The notes under the pieces are model-generated. The model searched no databases and was not told the origin of the DNA. It saw only the letters and a list, made by a program, of their open reading frames with translations. The position numbers and the translations under genes were made by a program. Positions 1-7,883 of a stretch of 64,000 bases of DNA are shown here, in pieces; the first letter of the stretch is position 1, and each line of letters starts with the position of its first letter. The stretch spans positions 1,984,001 to 2,048,000 of the forward strand of contig CP197396.1 of NCBI GenBank assembly GCA_052161885.1. The letters run 5' to 3'. Origin of the DNA: QKTW01 sp052161885 (GTDB lineage Bacteria > Bacteroidota > Bacteroidia > Chitinophagales > Chitinophagaceae).

Positions 1-250
1 CACAATTATGCGTACGATACATATCCTGATTTTTAAACGGCTGCAAGATAAGATGATAATCGGATTGGTTAATTAGTTAATTGGTTAAAGCGGGATTTGG
101 AGTTTGGTACTTGAGGTTGGGATTTGGATTTTAATTTTTTGAATTTATTTTAAGTCATTTGTCCGGATTTCACTTTTTCATTCGTCTTGAAATAGTATAC
201 TTTTAATATGAACGTATAATCAGTGATTTAAAATTTAAAAACAATCATTT
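1..250. other. Intergenic region before the first gene
   Basis: No gene is supported here. The stretch from about 60 to 155 is a low-complexity run of G/T-rich near-repeats built on ggttaatt and gggatttgg. A possible weak promoter lies at 198-205 (TACTTTTA, one mismatch from the Bacteroidota -7 consensus TAnnTTTG), about 45 nt before the ATG at 251. The left end may belong to an upstream gene's trailer outside the window. Confidence 0.4.
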
Positions 251-673
251 ATGCAGGAACAAAATGCAAACAAACATTCCCAGTATGTCCCGGGCTTTCA
301 CATGCTCACTTTTGCCGTAATCCTTGCCGCACTTGGCGTAGCTATTGCGTTGACGGTTTCAGCCGGTGTTAATCTGGCTACGGTTTTCGGGCTGCTGGTG
401 GCTGTAAGTCTGGGACTTCTGTTCTTCTATACCCGCCACTTCGCTACCGGCAACCAGGACAGGGTGATCCGCGCTGAGGAGCATTTCCGCAGTTACCGCC
501 TTACCGGCAAAGTATGCGATCCACGGCTTACGAAGGCACAGATTATTGCCCTTCGCTTTGCAGCAGATGAAGAATATGCGGCTCTTGCCGAAAAAGCAGC
601 TAAAGAAAATATGAGTCCCGCCGACATTAAAAAATCAATACAGCAGTGGCGTGCCGATCATCATCGTGTATAA
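251..673 (+). CDS. DUF6526 family small membrane protein
   Basis: A 140-residue protein that I match to the DUF6526 family from its overall pattern: a short hydrophilic N-terminus, two hydrophobic segments close together (about residues 17-37 and 41-61) and a charged C-terminal helical half with conserved-looking stretches such as DRVIRAEEHFR and LRFAADEEY. The family has no assigned function and is common in Bacteroidota. The ATG at 251 is the first in frame and no ribosome binding site is evident, which is normal for the phylum. The next gene starts 22 nt after its stop, so the two are probably co-transcribed. Confidence 0.75.
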   Translation: MQEQNANKHSQYVPGFHMLTFAVILAALGVAIALTVSAGVNLATVFGLLVAVSLGLLFFYTRHFATGNQDRVIRAEEHFRSYRLTGKVCDPRLTKAQIIALRFAADEEYAALAEKAAKENMSPADIKKSIQQWRADHHRV

Positions 674-695
674 TCAATTTCAAAAACATAAAATA

Positions 696-995
696 ATGAA
701 AGCAATAAAAGTGGAGTACACAGTAAAACCGGAATACGCAGAAACCAATAAAGCCAACATCCGGAAAGTGATCGAAGAACTGAAATCAATTGGAGATAGC
801 GGCGTGCAATATTCTGTGTATACCAAAGAAGACGGCTGCAGTTTTGTGCATTTTGCCATCTACAGCGGTGAAAAGAATATCATACCTACACTGGAGGCGT
901 TTAAAGCCTTTAGTACTCAGCTGAAAGCAGAAGGACTGATAGCACCACCCCAGTCTACTCACCTTGATATGGTGGAGAAGTCGTTTGAAATGTAA
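696..995 (+). CDS. Small dimeric alpha/beta-barrel-like protein
   Basis: A 99-residue cytosolic protein. The beta-alpha-beta-beta-alpha-beta pattern (MKAIKVEYTVKP strand, a helix with RKVIEELK, GVQYSVYTKEDG, SFVHFAIY, then a helix with FKAFSTQL) resembles the antibiotic-biosynthesis-monooxygenase/dimeric ferredoxin-like superfamily. I see no cofactor site and cannot name a substrate. The frame is open from an ATG at 651, but that codon lies inside the preceding gene; the ATG at 696 gives the beta strand at the N-terminus as in the fold and is preferred. The family match is by fold pattern only. Confidence 0.65.
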   Translation: MKAIKVEYTVKPEYAETNKANIRKVIEELKSIGDSGVQYSVYTKEDGCSFVHFAIYSGEKNIIPTLEAFKAFSTQLKAEGLIAPPQSTHLDMVEKSFEM

Positions 996-1057
996 TAAAT
1001 AAAGGTTACATCATCTTTTTGCCGCTACTTGTACCGAACGTACAAGAGTGCGACGCA

Positions 1058-1088
1058 ACAGGCGCCGGAAAGCATTCCCGGCGCCTGT
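1058..1088. repeat. Perfect inverted repeat after the 696-995 gene
   Basis: Arms acaggcgccgg (1058-1068) and ccggcgcctgt (1078-1088) pair perfectly over 11 bp with a 9-nt loop, 63 nt after the stop of the upstream plus-strand gene. There is no T-tract on either strand, so it may be a transcript 3'-end stabiliser or a factor-dependent terminator rather than a classic intrinsic one. Confidence 0.5.
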
Positions 1089-1198
1089 AACAAAAAATAT
1101 ATCATACACTTTCAGAAGCGATTAAAAAAGAAATTGCCAAGACCATAAAAACCTGCGGGACGCGAGTCTTACTTTTTGCTTGCCCAAAAAAGTACGGT

Positions 1199-1236
1199 AA
1201 AAAAGGCAGCAGGCAGCTATTACCGCTGCTGCCTGC
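1199..1236 (-). terminator. Intrinsic terminator of the dehydrogenase gene
   Basis: Read on the minus strand, a 9-bp stem (gcaggcagc with gctgcctgc; alternative registers exist because the arms are internally repetitive) is followed by tgcc and a run of six T. It lies about 85 nt after the stop of the minus-strand gene that ends at 1322, as expected for its terminator. Confidence 0.7.
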
Positions 1237-1321
1237 ATCGCACGATTAAGCACTTGTATTGCTGTGCTGCCAGACCAGGCTTCCCTGATATGCTCATTTT
1301 TAACAAGAGCAGCTCTGAAAA

Positions 1322-2527
1322 TCATGCATAAGCATAGTCGCTGAGGTACTCATAATACGACGTCAGCTTACCATCTTCACAGATAGTGGCCCTGCGTATG
1401 ATGTCGCTATTGCCATCCAACAGCTCATTGAGCACATATTTTTCAAAATGCACACCAAAATACTGGGAAGCATCACGGGGCAGCTCATTGGGCAGGTTAT
1501 CCACCGCCATTACATCAATAATATCTTTGGTATCCTGGAAAGGTGCGGCACGCTGCAACGTTTTGCGGCTGATGCCATACACGGGATCGGCAATGGTAGA
1601 TGAGCCTATATTGATAGGAACGGAGCCGTCAATATCGCAGGTAATATCTGAGATAACGCTGATACGCCAGTCATTGCGCTGCACGTCCTGCTTTTCAAAC
1701 AGGCGGGCAATATGTCCGTCCCAGTAAATACCGTTCATCAATATATCAGTCTGCGATACATACTGCGAAAACAGGCATTTATACGCTTCGGGATTGGCAT
1801 GAAAATCATCCCGGTGAAACAGATCGTTGTCTTTACGGGCATACAGGGCACTGCCTTTCAGGTGGGTATATACCGGGTATTCGTACTGGTGCGTAAGAAA
1901 ATCTTCCGGCTCTACAGATTCAATATCCAGCTGTGTCATTACATCCAGCACACCGGCAGCCACCTTCCCGGAACCCGTTACTACAATTTTTATGTTGGGA
2001 ATAACTACCTGCTCGTAAGCAGCCAGCATTTCCTGATAACTGCCCACTTCATATGCAGCCGGCAGATGAAATTTGCCGGATTTACGGCCATAGGTAAGCA
2101 ACCCGTTATGCGCACCCACAATACCTGCATACAGTCCAAACCCGAGAATACGCTGCTCATCGGTATGTGTCAGGCATTCATAATCGATCATCCGGATGCG
2201 TTTGTCAATGAGCGCGTGCATCAGCGGCTGGTTATATGACTGCTTCTTTTTAGTATGGGAGAAGAAAAAGTATGTTTTCCCGGGAATCAGGTAATCAATT
2301 TTCACTTCTTTCACACCCAGCAGCACATCGCAGTCCGAAAGATCTTCCTGCAGCGCTACTCCTTCCGCCCTGTACTCGTCATCACTGAAACAGCGGTCGG
2401 GTGAAGGCTCCGCGACGATCTGAATACCGGGATATTCCTTCATAATATGAGCGCACTGCCTCGGTGTGAGTGGCACGCGTGTATCCGGTGGGTTTTTACG
2501 CTCACGGATCAGTCCGATACGCATCAT
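1322..2527 (-). CDS. Lysine-ketoglutarate reductase / saccharopine dehydrogenase-like oxidoreductase
   Basis: About 401 residues, NAD(P)-dependent and cytosolic. The N-terminus (IGLIRERKNPPDTRVPLTP) is that of the alanine dehydrogenase/transhydrogenase N-domain superfamily, and a glycine-rich nucleotide-binding loop (VVTGSGKVAAGV) lies near residue 185. A late motif (SDITCDIDGSVPI) with a following proline-containing stretch is typical of the lysine-ketoglutarate reductase/saccharopine dehydrogenase group. The likely role is in lysine breakdown or a related imino-acid reduction; the substrate is inferred from family only. The frame stays open to a TTG at 2551, but a -7 promoter element (2549-2556) overlaps that codon, so one of the paired ATGs (2525-2527 or 2522-2524) is the start. 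It is transcribed divergently from hscB, 52 bp apart. Confidence 0.75.
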   Translation of the reverse strand: MMRIGLIRERKNPPDTRVPLTPRQCAHIMKEYPGIQIVAEPSPDRCFSDDEYRAEGVALQEDLSDCDVLLGVKEVKIDYLIPGKTYFFFSHTKKKQSYNQPLMHALIDKRIRMIDYECLTHTDEQRILGFGLYAGIVGAHNGLLTYGRKSGKFHLPAAYEVGSYQEMLAAYEQVVIPNIKIVVTGSGKVAAGVLDVMTQLDIESVEPEDFLTHQYEYPVYTHLKGSALYARKDNDLFHRDDFHANPEAYKCLFSQYVSQTDILMNGIYWDGHIARLFEKQDVQRNDWRISVISDITCDIDGSVPINIGSSTIADPVYGISRKTLQRAAPFQDTKDIIDVMAVDNLPNELPRDASQYFGVHFEKYVLNELLDGNSDIIRRATICEDGKLTSYYEYLSDYAYA

Positions 2528-2548
2528 CTTCTTGTTTATTTTTGCGGA

Positions 2549-2556
2549 CAAATATA
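2549..2556 (-). promoter_or_regulatory. Bacteroidota-type -7 promoter element
   Basis: On the minus strand the sequence TATATTTG matches TAnnTTTG exactly. It would start transcription near 2545, giving a leader of about 18 nt to the ATG at 2527. I do not see a clear TTG -33 box at the usual spacing, so strength is unknown. Confidence 0.5.
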
Positions 2557-2579
2557 CTGTGCTGATTTAACTTTCGCTG

Positions 2580-3107
2580 ATGAACTACTTTGAACTATAT
2601 GGATTACCGGAGCAGTTAAGACCGGATGCTGCTGCTGTAAAATCAAAATATTATGAACTGAGCAGGCGTTATCACCCTGACCGGTTTACGCTGGCGCCGG
2701 TTCACGAGCGTGCTGAGGCGTTGCAGATGGCTGCACTGAACAATGATGCCTATAAAACCCTGAGCAATACAGACAGTACTATGGCCTATGTATTAAAACT
2801 GCATCATGTACTTGAAGAAGAGGAAAAATATAACCTTCCGGCAACTTTCCTGATGGAGATGATGGACCTGAATGAGGCAGTAAGCGAATATGAAATGGAC
2901 GAAACCAATGAAACCTTAAAAATGCAGGCTATTTCTGCCATTGAGGAGCAACTCGAAAGCTGGGAATCCGCCACCGGCCCTGTAATACAGCAATTTGACG
3001 CAGGAGATCATTCGGATACGGTATTGAGCCGACTGAAAGATTTGTATTTCCGTAAAAAATATCTTTTGCGTATTCAGCAAAGAGTTTCTACATTTGCTGC
3101 CCGCTAA
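2580..3107 (+). CDS. hscB: Fe-S cluster assembly co-chaperone HscB
   Basis: A 175-residue J-domain protein. The N-terminal J domain (about residues 1-75) has the catalytic HPD tripeptide in YHPDRFTL, which stimulates the ATPase of its Hsp70 partner (HscA or DnaK). The C-terminal three-helix part (about 85-170, with LMEMMDLNEA) is the IscU-binding domain found in HscB and not in ordinary DnaJ. Length agrees with the family. No other isc/suf or hscA gene is nearby, so it acts with partners encoded elsewhere. It ends 20 nt before the tRNA-Leu gene and may share a transcript with it. Confidence 0.85.
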   Translation: MNYFELYGLPEQLRPDAAAVKSKYYELSRRYHPDRFTLAPVHERAEALQMAALNNDAYKTLSNTDSTMAYVLKLHHVLEEEEKYNLPATFLMEMMDLNEAVSEYEMDETNETLKMQAISAIEEQLESWESATGPVIQQFDAGDHSDTVLSRLKDLYFRKKYLLRIQQRVSTFAAR

Positions 3108-3127
3108 AGCGCTGAGCTTTAGTGATT

Positions 3128-3214
3128 GCCCGGATGGCGGAATTGGTAGACGCGCTAGACTCAAAATCTGGTTTTCGCAAGGGAGTGCAGGTTCGATTCC
3201 TGTTCCGGGCACCA
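3128..3214 (+). tRNA. tRNA-Leu (anticodon CAA)
   Basis: The full cloverleaf is visible. The acceptor stem is GCCCGGA (3128-3134) with TCCGGGC (3204-3210), discriminator A, and an encoded CCA (3212-3214). The anticodon arm is CTAGA-CTCAAAA-TCTGG with anticodon CAA reading TTG. A long class II variable arm and a T-arm with TTCGATT in the loop follow. It is 20 nt after hscB and is followed by an intrinsic terminator. Its 3' portion is duplicated 10.2 kb downstream. Confidence 0.95.
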
Positions 3215-3215
3215 A
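3164..3215 (+). repeat. Left copy of 52-bp direct repeat (putative att site)
   Basis: The anticodon-loop to CCA portion of tRNA-Leu(CAA), identical to 13366-13417. Confidence 0.8.
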
Positions 3216-3222
3216 GAAAGTC

Positions 3223-3255
3223 AAAGGAGTTACATATGATGTAACTCCTTTTTTT
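3223..3255 (+). terminator. Intrinsic terminator after tRNA-Leu
   Basis: A 13-bp perfect stem (aaaggagttacat, 3223-3235, with 3239-3251), a 3-nt loop and a run of T follow the tRNA by about 9 nt. A related hairpin follows the tRNA fragment at 13427. Confidence 0.85.
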
Positions 3256-3615
3256 GTGCGGTTATCTTTTTGTTGCACTGGGATTTGCACTGCTTTTATT
3301 GCCAACACGCCTGCCTGAGCAATATATAATTCCAAAAACCTTCTTGTTTGCCTTTTTTACTATATTGTAACATATATATCCAAACCGTCAATGATCGGAA
3401 AGAGTATTTATACTCTTCCCCGAAAACCGATAGCCTGATATATTTGTATAAACGTGTATAATGCTGCAGGAAACACCATCATGCACTTCTATATGAACTG
3501 AAATGCACTGCAGGATACTCATTGAATTTTGTTCCGGAAACGTATAATTAAGGTAAGCGGAATCAAGAGTATCCCTCCCGGCAAAAATAATATTCACTGT
3601 ATAAAAAGGATTTTC
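3256..3615. other. Non-coding left part of the island
   Basis: No gene is supported. The open minus-strand frame over this stretch is antisense to the real gene at 3616 and has no protein-like pattern. A small hairpin (aagagta-ttta-tactctt, 3400-3417) is the only structure I see. Confidence 0.5.
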
Positions 3616-4044
3616 ATGCCCAACCGTCAGCTTTTCATTCTTTGCCTGTTGCTTGCAGGCAGTTTTCAGACAAAGGCGCAGCAGCATACAGCAACCAGCC
3701 TGGCAAATGAACGGATGTATGCACGCAAGCCGCTTTGGATAAATATGATGGAAGATACAATGGCCAATTACTTTGAAGTAAAAAAGGCTTTTACCATATA
3801 CTTTGAACATCATGAACAACCGGAAGGCGAGGAAGATGAGATCAATGAATACCGGGAACGTCAAAAAATACCGTCCAAAAGAAAACAGCGAAAGATAACT
3901 GCAGAAAACATATTGCGGATGCAGGTAAAACATTATTATTCCTGGCTCAATGAAACACTCCCTTATGTACAGGACGACGGTCGTATCCTTACTCCATCTG
4001 AACGGCTTTCCATATGGAAAGCGCAACAGGCGCCTGCCCGTTGA
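3616..4044 (+). CDS. Small secreted protein of unknown function
   Basis: A 142-residue protein with a clear signal peptide (hydrophobic LFILCLLLAGSF, cleavage likely after TKAQ around residue 20). The mature part is hydrophilic, with an acidic patch (EGEEDEINEY), a basic patch (SKRKQRK), and no transmembrane segment. I recognise no family. The frame is open from a TTG at 3529, but the signal peptide begins at the ATG at 3616, which decides the start. It is 58 nt upstream of the large T9SS gene and may be co-transcribed with it. Confidence 0.6.
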   Translation: MPNRQLFILCLLLAGSFQTKAQQHTATSLANERMYARKPLWINMMEDTMANYFEVKKAFTIYFEHHEQPEGEEDEINEYRERQKIPSKRKQRKITAENILRMQVKHYYSWLNETLPYVQDDGRILTPSERLSIWKAQQAPAR

Positions 4045-4102
4045 ATACCGGCAGGAAAATAGCCAGCAAAATATTTATAAACTACCGATAAAATAATTAA
4101 AC

Positions 4103-7100
4103 ATGAAGCGAACCGGATTGCTACTGAGTTGCCTGCTGGCAATAAACTCTTTAATGGCACAGAATGCCATGGGACCATGGAGCAATACCGGGCCTGTACC
4201 TTTTCCTGTAAACGTAAGCGGACAGGTAAATGGCATCAGTCATGTGTCACAGTTTAAATTCCATCCCTATAACCCGGCAAAGATATATGCGGTAAGTCAG
4301 TGCGGTGGGCTGTTTATCACTAACGATACCGGGCACACCTGGACTCCCGCAGCGGGATCAGACGCATTGCCCACTACCCGGTGTTCTTCCGTATGTATAG
4401 ACCGTACCAACGATCAGATCATATACCTATGCCTCGGCGATGCCGACTATTACAGCAATAACTTTGGTATTTACAAGACCACTAACGGCGGCACAACCTG
4501 GAGTCCGGCCAATACCGGTATCGGCACTGCCATGGCCGTAGAAATACTGATGCATCCTGCCAATAACCAGGTACTGGTAGCGGCCACGGATAATGGCATT
4601 TACAGAACCAGCAACGGCGGCACCAGTTGGACACAAATCCTGGGCGGCACGTTCAAGGACATGAAAGCACAGCCCGCGGCCAATAGTCTCATACTGTATG
4701 CTGCCACTGCTACCACTGCATATTACAGTACCGATTTCGGCAATACATGGATCGCATCGGCAGGCATAACTGCCTCCTCTGGTAATGATGGTATGCGCCT
4801 GGGGGTAAGTGCAGCATCGCCCGCTACCGTATACCTGGCAGCAACGAACAATAATGGCGTTATATGGAAAAGCACCAATAACGGGCAGTCCTATACACAG
4901 GTATACAGCAGCAGCACACAATGCCTCACCTGTTACGATGCCAACCCGTCTTCAGGCTCGCAGCTCAATTTCAACATCGACATAAATGCCAACCCCGGCA
5001 ATGCAGACGAAGTACTTCTTGTAGCGCATTGTGTATGGCGCAGCATAGATGGTGGTGTAACCTGGAGTAAGCGCACAAGCTGGCCTACGGAGATGCATAC
5101 AGATATGCACCAGATCGAATGGAATCCGTATGATATTACTCAACGCTGGAGCATCAACGATGGCGGTGTATGGATGAGCACCGACACACTGGCCACTCAA
5201 TGGATGCCACGCTGCGATGGTGTAGCAGCAACAGAGATCATACACGCAGGACAGAGTCCGCAAGTGCGGAACCTGGTTTCTATCGGGGCACAAGACAATG
5301 GCGAACTGTATTTTACCGACAGCACATGGAAATGCAACCGCGGAGGAGACTGGTATTCGCATTGTGTATTTGACTACGGTAATACAGGCACCGTTTATTA
5401 TCTGGACAAAGGGAACCGGCGTACATTACTTCCACTGGGCGGGGACCAGTCCTACAACAGCCCGTTTGCACCGGACAATGCCTCTGAGATGGCATTTGTT
5501 CCCGGAGTGTCCGGCGTAGCATTTCTTGGAAAAACAGACTTGTGGCGCAGCACAAATATAAATACGACGACACCGGCATGGACAACGCTGATAACCGGCC
5601 TCTCTGCCATACGGGCCATTGAAGTTTCGGCAGCAGACTCTAACATACTTTTTATGGTAAATGCTTCCGGTAAAATATATCGCAGTAAGAACGCCCTTGG
5701 TGCTACGCCTGCATTTACTATTATCAATACACCAGGGAGTACAGCAAACACTGCGTCAGTTGCTACTGTAAAAAGTAATCCTGCTGTCGTATTTCTCACT
5801 TGCGGCGCAAGTGTATACCGTTCTGCAGATACTGGTAACACCTGGACCAACATTACAGGCACCGGGCTCTCCGGACTTAACATCCGTCGCATTATTCACG
5901 ACAATTACAGTACTAATGAGCGGCTTTTTGTAAGTGAAGGTTCCTATGTGCATTACAAGAACAATACAACTACTGCGTGGACCAACCATTCGTTTAACAT
6001 GGGGCTTCCCAGCGTAGCCAATGTAACAGACTTCATGATCTATAATGACGGTACAGCAGCATCTATATTGCGTCTCAGCACCTCCGGCCGCGGAGTATGG
6101 CAATGCGACATCAATGACAATCTGCCTCCGGCGATAGACTTTACAGCAAACAAGCAAACCATCTGCACCGGCGACACCGTACATTTTACCAGTACTATAT
6201 TTGGTAATTTATCTTCAGTTAGCTGGACCTTTGCGGGCGGAACACCCTCTTCCTCTATTACAGCCAACCCCACAGTGGTTTACAATACACCCGGAATTTA
6301 TACAGTAACACTCACAGCAACCGGTGCCGGCGGCAGCAATACTGTTACCAAAACATCTTATATAAACGTAGACTACGGACAGACTGCTACTGTACAGGAA
6401 GGATTTGAGGGTAACAGCTATCCACCTTCGGGCTGGACGCTTCTTTCCGAAAGTAATTCCAACTGGGCACTGAGCAACGGAACTGGCGGATATGGCAACA
6501 GCAGCCACAGTATTGTATTTGACAATTATGATATTTCTACAAATGGATTGCGCGACCGTATTATCGCTCCCAAAGTAGACCTCACTGCCGCGACTACAGC
6601 ATCGCTTAGCTTTGATGTGGCCTATGCCATGTGGGGACCATCACAGCCAGATTCGCTGCAGGTCCGTATATCTACCGATTGTGGCCACACCTGGAATACA
6701 ATATACAGCAAAACCGGTACCGCACTGGCCACTGCACCTGATAACACAACCAGTACATTTGTGCCCACATCATCGCAGTGGCGTACTGAAACGGTATCCC
6801 TGCTCCCTTATACCGGGCAAAAAGCGTGGATATCTTTCGATAATATAGGCCATTACGGTCAGGCAATATACCTCGACAATATTAACATAAGCTTTAACCC
6901 TAAAGTAAGCGTAAACAATACTACGGCTGATGCAACATTTGACATCTTCCCCAATCCGTCCAGTGGCACTGTAACTGTAAAAGCAACCAGCCTGAAAGAT
7001 CAGCAGGTGTTAGTGAGCTGCTACAATATGGTGGGTCAGCTATTGCACAGTCAGAACATATCTGTAAACAGCTCAGTTGCAGAAGCAACCTTCAACTGGA

Positions 7101-7180
7101 AAGACCTGCCAAGAGGTGTTTATAATATACTGCTGCAGACAAAAAGCGGAACATCTTCCCGCAGGCTGGTGATGGAATAA
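4103..7180 (+). CDS. Secreted sortilin/VPS10-like repeat protein with PKD domain and T9SS type A sorting domain
   Basis: A 1025-residue exported protein. A signal peptide (residues 1-20, ending SLMAQ) is followed by a long beta-propeller-like region (to about 680) with many Asp-box/BNR-type repeats: NDTGHTWTP, TNGGTTWSP, SNGGTSWTQ, TDFGNTWIA, SADTGNTWTN. These resemble the VPS10/sortilin and sialidase-like propeller superfamilies, but no sialidase catalytic Arg triad is evident. A PKD domain (VSWTFAGGTP, about 690-760) and a MAM/jelly-roll-like domain (about 770-935) follow. The C-terminal type A sorting domain begins at FDIFPNPSSGTV and directs export by T9SS and surface anchoring. Binding rather than catalysis is the likely role (inference). 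Confidence 0.8.
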   Translation: MKRTGLLLSCLLAINSLMAQNAMGPWSNTGPVPFPVNVSGQVNGISHVSQFKFHPYNPAKIYAVSQCGGLFITNDTGHTWTPAAGSDALPTTRCSSVCIDRTNDQIIYLCLGDADYYSNNFGIYKTTNGGTTWSPANTGIGTAMAVEILMHPANNQVLVAATDNGIYRTSNGGTSWTQILGGTFKDMKAQPAANSLILYAATATTAYYSTDFGNTWIASAGITASSGNDGMRLGVSAASPATVYLAATNNNGVIWKSTNNGQSYTQVYSSSTQCLTCYDANPSSGSQLNFNIDINANPGNADEVLLVAHCVWRSIDGGVTWSKRTSWPTEMHTDMHQIEWNPYDITQRWSINDGGVWMSTDTLATQWMPRCDGVAATEIIHAGQSPQVRNLVSIGAQDNGELYFTDSTWKCNRGGDWYSHCVFDYGNTGTVYYLDKGNRRTLLPLGGDQSYNSPFAPDNASEMAFVPGVSGVAFLGKTDLWRSTNINTTTPAWTTLITGLSAIRAIEVSAADSNILFMVNASGKIYRSKNALGATPAFTIINTPGSTANTASVATVKSNPAVVFLTCGASVYRSADTGNTWTNITGTGLSGLNIRRIIHDNYSTNERLFVSEGSYVHYKNNTTTAWTNHSFNMGLPSVANVTDFMIYNDGTAASILRLSTSGRGVWQCDINDNLPPAIDFTANKQTICTGDTVHFTSTIFGNLSSVSWTFAGGTPSSSITANPTVVYNTPGIYTVTLTATGAGGSNTVTKTSYINVDYGQTATVQEGFEGNSYPPSGWTLLSESNSNWALSNGTGGYGNSSHSIVFDNYDISTNGLRDRIIAPKVDLTAATTASLSFDVAYAMWGPSQPDSLQVRISTDCGHTWNTIYSKTGTALATAPDNTTSTFVPTSSQWRTETVSLLPYTGQKAWISFDNIGHYGQAIYLDNINISFNPKVSVNNTTADATFDIFPNPSSGTVTVKATSLKDQQVLVSCYNMVGQLLHSQNISVNSSVAEATFNWKDLPRGVYNILLQTKSGTSSRRLVME

Positions 7181-7246
7181 CCGGCATTCAGACACCATAG
7201 GTAAATGCCGATTTTTACAAACAGACAAAACACTACAAAGGACTTC

Positions 7247-7786
7247 ATGAAAAAAGTATCCGGCATATTTCTGATCATAGTGATCCTTTGCCCGGTTATT
7301 TCATGTTATCTCCAGTTTAAAATACAGCAATGGTATATACGTGAAGAAATGGAGCATACCATATTATGCACTGTCAGCGAAAAATACCAGGATATTCTCA
7401 GTGTAAAAACAGGAGAAGCCCCTCTATTCAGTCTTGAGCCGGGAGGCAGAGAATTACAATATAAAGGAGATATGTACGACATTGTCCGTACAGATACAGT
7501 GCAAGGCACCATACGCTACCATTGCATCAAAGACACCAAAGAAACGCAATTGCTCGCCCGTTATGAAACCCTGCTGCAGAAGGAAACAGAAAGCAGTACA
7601 TGCCCTATGGGCAAAACACAACAGAGGCTGCTGAAGGTCTTTCTGTCTCTGGTATACCTGCCGTCAAAGCAGCAGTATATTATTGCAGGTGTGTACTGTC
7701 CGTACATTTTAACAACATCTGCATACCACCTGTCTACAGCAGAACACTGCTCTGAAATACCGGCACCTCCGCCACGCTGTTCCTGA
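7247..7786 (+). CDS. Small membrane-anchored or secreted protein of unknown function
   Basis: A 179-residue protein with one N-terminal hydrophobic segment (VSGIFLIIVILCPVISC), either a signal anchor or a poor lipoprotein signal with Cys20. The rest is hydrophilic, with seven further cysteines, several of them in the second half (HCIK, TCPM, YCPY, HCSE). I do not recognise a family. The frame is open from an ATG at 7205, but the ATG at 7247 puts the hydrophobic segment at the N-terminus and is preferred. It sits 98 nt before the TonB receptor, so it may belong to the uptake operon. Confidence 0.55.
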   Translation: MKKVSGIFLIIVILCPVISCYLQFKIQQWYIREEMEHTILCTVSEKYQDILSVKTGEAPLFSLEPGGRELQYKGDMYDIVRTDTVQGTIRYHCIKDTKETQLLARYETLLQKETESSTCPMGKTQQRLLKVFLSLVYLPSKQQYIIAGVYCPYILTTSAYHLSTAEHCSEIPAPPPRCS

Positions 7787-7883
7787 AAACATCAGACCTT
7801 TTAGCCAGCATATCAACATATACCCCTGCAATTACTGCATACAACATGCAGTGCATTCCTGTATTTAATATTTAACCAAAACA

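Noticed and set aside
1122..1325. 67-codon minus-strand frame that overlaps the end of the dehydrogenase gene with an ATGA junction
   Set aside because: It runs through a clear intrinsic terminator (1199-1236), and its product has no protein-like pattern.
3388..4026. 212-codon minus-strand frame in the left part of the island
   Set aside because: It is antisense to the signal-peptide protein at 3616-4044 and its translation looks random.
7787..7883. Possible cobalamin or other riboswitch before the island TonB receptor
   Set aside because: The 97-bp leader lacks B12-box-like sequence or extended pairing.
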